DNA from: Mesotaenium endlicherianum | Taxonomy: Eukaryota > Streptophyta > Zygnematophyceae > Zygnematales > Mesotaeniaceae | Length of the DNA stretch: 43,890 bases | Direction of reading: 5' to 3' | Assembly: GCA_009602735.1 (NCBI GenBank) | Contig: WELA01003891.1 | Location: 743,888-787,777, forward strand | Part shown: in pieces, positions 39,976 through 43,890 of the stretch | Layout of the letters: the number at the start of each line of letters is the position of its first letter | Position numbering within the stretch: position 1 is the stretch's first letter | Notes under the pieces: generated by a model | Database searches by the model: none | What the model was told of the DNA's origin: nothing | Seen by the model: the letters and a program-made list of their open reading frames with translations, nothing else | Made by a program: the position numbers and the translations under genes

Positions 39976-42869
39976 CCACACACACACGCGCGCGCGCGCG
40001 CACAAACACAGGACTCCTGGCCCCCCTGGTCGGCCTCCTCCACCACCACCCTGAAACGTGCAGAACGCAAGGGGCACGCCTTTTTCATCCTAGCCTCTCT
40101 TGTGATGGGAGGCATATTCTGTTTGTTTCACGCTCTTGAGAGGACCCAGGTGGGAGGGCTATTCACCATGCAAAAAGACAGTTCCAGCAGATACGCGCGC
40201 GTATGTTGGCAGAGCAGTGGCTGTAGCAGTGACTTCCCAGTGACGTGTACATGCAGCCTTAGGGTTTTCCCTTGTGCCTACCAATGAGCATTTTAACATG
40301 CCCTATTGCGCAAAGGAAGTGGCGCCGCCTCTCTGCGCTACAGCGCGAGAAGTCGGGTGACATCTCCGATGATGACTCCTGCCCGGGTGCTGCAGAGAAT
40401 CTTGTGCTCTGGCCATGGCTGCAGGCCTCCTCTACGTATAGACCAATGGTGAAGTGATTAATAGACATCACCCCTTAGGTAATGATACAAGTGACGGGGA
40501 TAACTATCTGCATGCCTACAGGACAGTTAGGCGGCTCAGGCATGTGATGGCTTGGGGCTGCAGCAATCTCTGCTGCCCAGTCTCCCCTCTCCCTCCCCCC
40601 CCCCCCCTCTCTGTCTCTGTGTGTGTGATTGTGTGTTTCTTTGTGCCACACTGCCACACGGGCCGTGCCGTGCAAGGTAAGCGGTGGCTGACGTGTGCTA
40701 CCCTCCTGTCCTGCGCAGACACCTGTCGCTCTGGTCTCGCTCGTGGATAAGGAGCGGCAGTTCTTCAAGGTGCGCTGCCAAGCCGCCCTCTCCGCTCTCG
40801 CGGAGATCCTCCGCACGCGCTCTTCCTCCCTCGTGCCTCATCTCCTCTGTCCTGACTGGCTCTGCTTGGTTCCTTCTCTCCTTGTACACGAATGAGACTC
40901 CTGGTGTTGCCTGTCGTGGCGTGCGCAGTCAAACATCGGGCTGCCCGGCGTGTGCGAGACAGATCGGGAGTCCTCCTTCTGCGCCTACACGCTGCTGCCC
41001 TCGTACGCGCGCCCCTACCCACGCCCCCTCCTCCCCCCNCTCGCTCGCTCAGACCTGGCCGCTCTGTGCCCCTCTCCCTCTGACTCAGCAGGCATGTAGG
41101 ATGCGGGAGGACACAATCTCAGGGGAGGGGGCGTGGTTGTGGGCGAGTAGGGTGGGCTGGAAGGGCGGGGGTGAGGGAGGGAGGAAGAGAGTCAGCCAGA
41201 GTTCATTAAGAGGCCACTGGCGTAGGAAGCAGATCTGAAGTCAACGCTGTTGTGCGATGGCTGCTCTGGCTGTGGCAGTTGGAGCTCTCAACCATGCAGG
41301 GGTTTGCCTCCTCCTGCTGGGGTTTAGAATAATTTCCATCTTGGAGAGGCGGGAGGTGGCCGGCTGGGCGGGGGTGTGCGCGGGAAAAGGGAGGCGGGTG
41401 CATTTTAGAGGGGGAGGAGGGTTACGGGAAACCAGTGATGACCGGCCGCAAGCCTTCTTTCGCATGCACCGGGCTCTGACTGGACAGCCCTGTCCGTGTC
41501 TGTGTTGTGTGTCCCCATATACGTGTTTCTGCGTGTATGTATGCATGTCGTGTGTGTGTGATTGCGTGTGCGTGTGCATATGCGGCTGGGGCGCTGCAGG
41601 AAGAGCCCGTGCCTGGTGGTGGAGAACGCGCTGGAGGATTCGCGCTTCTCCCAGAACAAGCTCGTGAGCCTCCTCCCCTCTCGCCTTTACCTCCCCTCGC
41701 TCCCGTCCTCCCTCTCTCTCTCTCTTCCTCCCTCCCTCGCCTCCCTCCCTCACCTCCATTTTCTCACTCCCCACCCTCTCCTCCTTCCTCTGTCCCCCCT
41801 CCCCTCTCCCCCTCCCTCCCCTCTCCTTACACCAGCATCAGTCGCCGATCCACTCTCCCTCACCTCCACCCCTTCCTGCCCCCTTGACGCCCCCCCCTCG
41901 TCTCTTATACGTTGCTGCATGTTTGTGGGGAAGATGCTTGCAAGGCCTCACAGGTGCAGGCAGAGCTGACCGAACCTGCCCACTAGTAACGTCTTCCGGT
42001 GCATTGAGGTTACCGAGAGCAAGTAGGCTCGCACGGATGGCGTGAGCTTTGTTCTGGGTGGGCGCGCAGTCCCGCGATTCTTTAGCAGTGCCAGTATATG
42101 ATGCCAGGCAGCAAGCGAGCCAGCCAGCCGATCAAAGCACGCCTCGCTCTCCTCCCAGCATACTCCCCCGCCCTTGAGGATGTACACATGCCGGCGTCTG
42201 GGTCTGCTGGCTCTCACCGTAGCCCGGCCCGGTTGAAGAGTAACTGCCCTGCTTGATACGAGATGGCTGCATTGCGCGGGGCACGTCTCGTCTTGCCCGA
42301 TTTGTGCCGAGAACGATGACCCGAGCCCGTGGAAGGTACGCTCCTGTTCGACCTGCTGCTTGGGGGGGGACAGGTGATGGGAGCCCCGCACATCCGATTC
42401 TACGCGGGCGCCCCGCTGGTGACAAGTGCCGGCTTCATCTTGGGCGCTCTGTGAGTCGAGGCCCCCCCATCCAGCCTTTTCCCCCGCCCTTGCGTGTCGC
42501 CCTAGACTTTGTGACAGGAGCGAGAGAATCACTCGTGCATAATATGAAGCGGTGCTTGAAGAAACTTGGATGATGGAGTATAGCCTCCTAGGCAGCGGGG
42601 GGATTGCTATGCAGACTGCCCTAGCCTTTGACTTGTTCAATCATTGCGGGCCTCCAGCTGGCAGTGGAGCCTCCCCTCCTGGGTTGCTTGTCTCAAAGTT
42701 GGCTGCATCAGGGCTGGCTGTGCAATTGACACCTGGCGCGGAGCGGCGGGGGGTGCCGGTGGGGGTGCGCACGCGCGTGTGTGGCAGATGCATCATCGAC
42801 TTCGTGCCGCACAAGTTTGGCAAGATGGAGGAGGAGCTCCTCATGTCCATTGCGCAGCTCGTCGTCATG
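37141..42869 (+). CDS. Multi-exon gene: N-terminal Met-Gly-Cys, Ser-rich region and GAF domain (3' end beyond)
   Basis: Exons in order: 37141-37524, 37655-37963, 38384-38423, 38953-38981, 39418-39471, 40719-40769, 40929-41002, 41600-41663, 42374-42450, 42788-42869. All introns are GT-AG and every phase agrees (0,0,1,0,0,0,2,0,2,0), giving about 388 residues so far. The protein starts MGCFHSK, fitting N-myristoylation at Gly2 and palmitoylation at Cys3, so membrane attachment is predicted. Residues about 10-230 are acidic and Ser-rich, with kinase-like sites (RRNSLS). From about residue 240 it follows the bacterial-type GAF pattern: LKAYHVLDT, PEPKFDRLTSLA, TPVALVSLVDKERQFFK, SSFCAYTLL, LVVENALEDSRF, PHIRFYAGAPLV, LGALCIIDF. 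GAF domains bind small ligands or chromophores; the ligand cannot be told. Exon 38384-38423 has a weak acceptor and is the least sure. Joining the Ser-rich and GAF parts is inference from phase. Confidence 0.72.
39750..40008. repeat. CA-rich microsatellite in an intron of the GAF gene
   Basis: The longest pure CA run is 39786-39840, followed by interrupted CA/CG/TA blocks to a CG run near 39988-40000. It lies between the exons ending at 39471 and starting at 40719. Open frames of His/Thr or Cys/Val across it are artefacts of the repeat. Confidence 0.95.
41673..41885. repeat. Pyrimidine-rich (CCCTCC/CTCT) tract in an intron of the GAF gene
   Basis: Right after the donor at 41664 the plus strand is almost pure C and T for about 200 bp. 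It is a low-complexity intron with no coding signal. Confidence 0.85.
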
Positions 42870-43146
42870 GTACGCCTGCTGAGCTGGCACTCTCTCATTG
42901 GCTCCGGGCCGCACCCCCATTGCGAGCCGCATCCTCCCGCCGCTCGTGCGCGTGCGCCACTCATGGCGCACGTTGCAAGCTCCTGACGACCACATTCCGA
43001 CACGCAGAGCGGGCGCCACCTGTTGCTAGGTCAGGCAGTTCAGGGCAGTGCAGGGCAGGGCTGCACTGTCACTTGAGAGGCCTCCCTTACATGCACGCAG
43101 CAAGGCAACGCGTAACTAGCACGCCTGCAAATGCCGGCGTACTTGC

Positions 43147-43159
43147 ACGTGCGCACACG

Positions 43160-43248
<89 letters not shown>

Positions 43249-43252
43249 GCGG
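43147..43252. repeat. CA microsatellite downstream of the last sure GAF exon
   Basis: A pure CA run occupies about 43168-43246, bordered by CGCG. It is probably intronic. Confidence 0.92.
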
Positions 43253-43373
43253 GCACGCACCGCGTGCCCTACGTGTGCAGGTCTCATGTGGATGACATAC
43301 ATGATAGGTGCCGAGCTCCCCTTCAGGTCCCCCTTCTCATGCCCTTTCCTTTTTTCCTGGGCAAGCAACACAG

Positions 43374-43499
43374 GTTCCGGAAACACGAGGCAGTATGTGG
43401 CAGCATGTCATGCCAGCAGCAGGCAGGGGGCTGGCTCATGAGGAGCCTTCTTCGGCACAGTGGGCCCGGGAGAAAGTTGAGCTCTGCTACTTCTACCCC
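43374..43499 (+). CDS. Possible next exon of the GAF gene
   Basis: After acceptor aacacag, phase 0 continues the frame from the exon ending at 42869: 42 codons to TACTTCTACCCC, then gtgggc as a possible donor. A shorter version could start at 43464 after ggcacag in the same frame. The segment WAREKVELCYFYP looks protein-like, but I see no conserved motif that fixes it. The gene either ends in or passes the right edge. Confidence 0.35.
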
Positions 43500-43890
43500 G
43501 TGGGCTTTCCGGCTCGGCCCCTGATAAGATCACACGTTCACCCTTGCTTGCCCTCTTTTGCCGGTGTCTGCTTATTCTCAACCAAATACTGTGGGACCTT
43601 CCCTCCGAAGAGGGAGAAGGGGGGGGAGGAAGGGGGGGGGAGGGGGCAGCTGGGAGTGTGATAGGATGAGCGAGGGGCTCTGCAGCAGTAGCTTCCCTCG
43701 GGGAATGAGCTCCATGAAGAGACTGCCTCTCGCCTGCGTCCACACGAGAGGTGGCGATCTGGGCTCGAGGCGCAAGGGTAGGAGCGAGCGCGGGGGCTCC
43801 GCAGCGGCTGAGTGTTGTGTTCCCCTTTGGGTTGTGCTTCTTTTTCTTGCTACTTTTTCGTTTGGGGCGGGTTGGGTGGTTTTTGGGGGG
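43500..43890 (+). other. Right edge, G-rich, no supported feature
   Basis: It contains poly-G patches (43618-43650 and the last bases) and no exon I can support. It may be intron or 3' untranslated region of the GAF gene. Confidence 0.3.

Noticed and set aside
39582..40287. Long open frames of His/Thr or Cys/Val repeats on both strands
   Set aside because: They are translations of the CA/TG microsatellite and lie within a predicted intron of the GAF gene.
43040..43441. Open frames across the second CA repeat
   Set aside because: Same artefact. The only protein-like part (from 43374) is listed separately as a possible exon.
1..43890. CRISPR arrays, bacterial operons, ribosome-binding sites, rRNA or tRNA genes
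   Set aside because: No regular spacer arrays, no prokaryotic gene packing and no tRNA or rRNA sequence were seen. The genes are eukaryotic with introns.

Overview
The window looks like nuclear DNA of a eukaryote. Host genes have GT-AG introns, many with acceptors ending gcgcag or tgcag; there are long CA, CT and poly-G/C tracts, and Ty3/gypsy LTR retrotransposons carrying integrase chromodomains. A bacterial-type GAF domain inside an intron-rich gene would fit an alga or another protist, possibly a photosynthetic stramenopile. That placement is inference only.

Layout. (1) Positions 1-5124 hold host sequence: the last two exons of a + strand gene (45-499), then a convergent four-exon gene on the - strand (4013 down to 2168, 160 aa) whose intron phases all agree. 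(2) Positions 5125-35036 are an island about 30 kb long, bounded by imperfect inverted-repeat arms (5125-6060, and 27879-28661 continued at 34804-35036). Inside it are copies of two Ty3/gypsy families, here called A (LTR 503 bp, gag 426 aa, pol 1221 aa) and B (LTR 743-744 bp, gag 343 aa, pol 1227 aa). (3) Positions 35037-37140 hold two short inverted-repeat (MITE-like) structures and a small tandem repeat. (4) From 37141 to near the right end runs one + strand gene with at least ten exons. It encodes an acidic, serine-rich N-terminal region starting Met-Gly-Cys (predicted acylation site) and a GAF domain.

The island can be read as a nested stratigraphy. Element A3 (+) lies between the arms. 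B1 (-) split the 5' LTR of A3 (duplication CACGT/CATGT). A2 (-) inserted in the pol of B1 and later lost its 3' end together with 304 bp of B1. A1 (+), the youngest, inserted 61 bp away (duplication GTTGA; LTRs differ at 2 of 503 positions). B2 (+) inserted in the right arm (duplication TCGCT; about a dozen LTR differences). B3 (-) and A3 are both truncated at one junction, 25989/25990. A1 and B2 have intact gag and pol and could be autonomous; A2, A3, B1 and B3 are broken.

In both families pol is in the -1 frame relative to gag. Family A has a textbook slippery heptamer (A AAA AAC) followed by a perfect 7-bp hairpin. Family B has an A-tract followed by a 9-bp hairpin. Both families have a tRNA-iMet-like primer site, a TATA box in the LTR, a polypurine tract, and the domain order protease, reverse transcriptase, RNase H, integrase, chromodomain.

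Four of the six single N bases are flanked by short direct repeats, which suggests assembly joins that kept both copies of an overlap. Frame breaks at those points should not be taken as biological.
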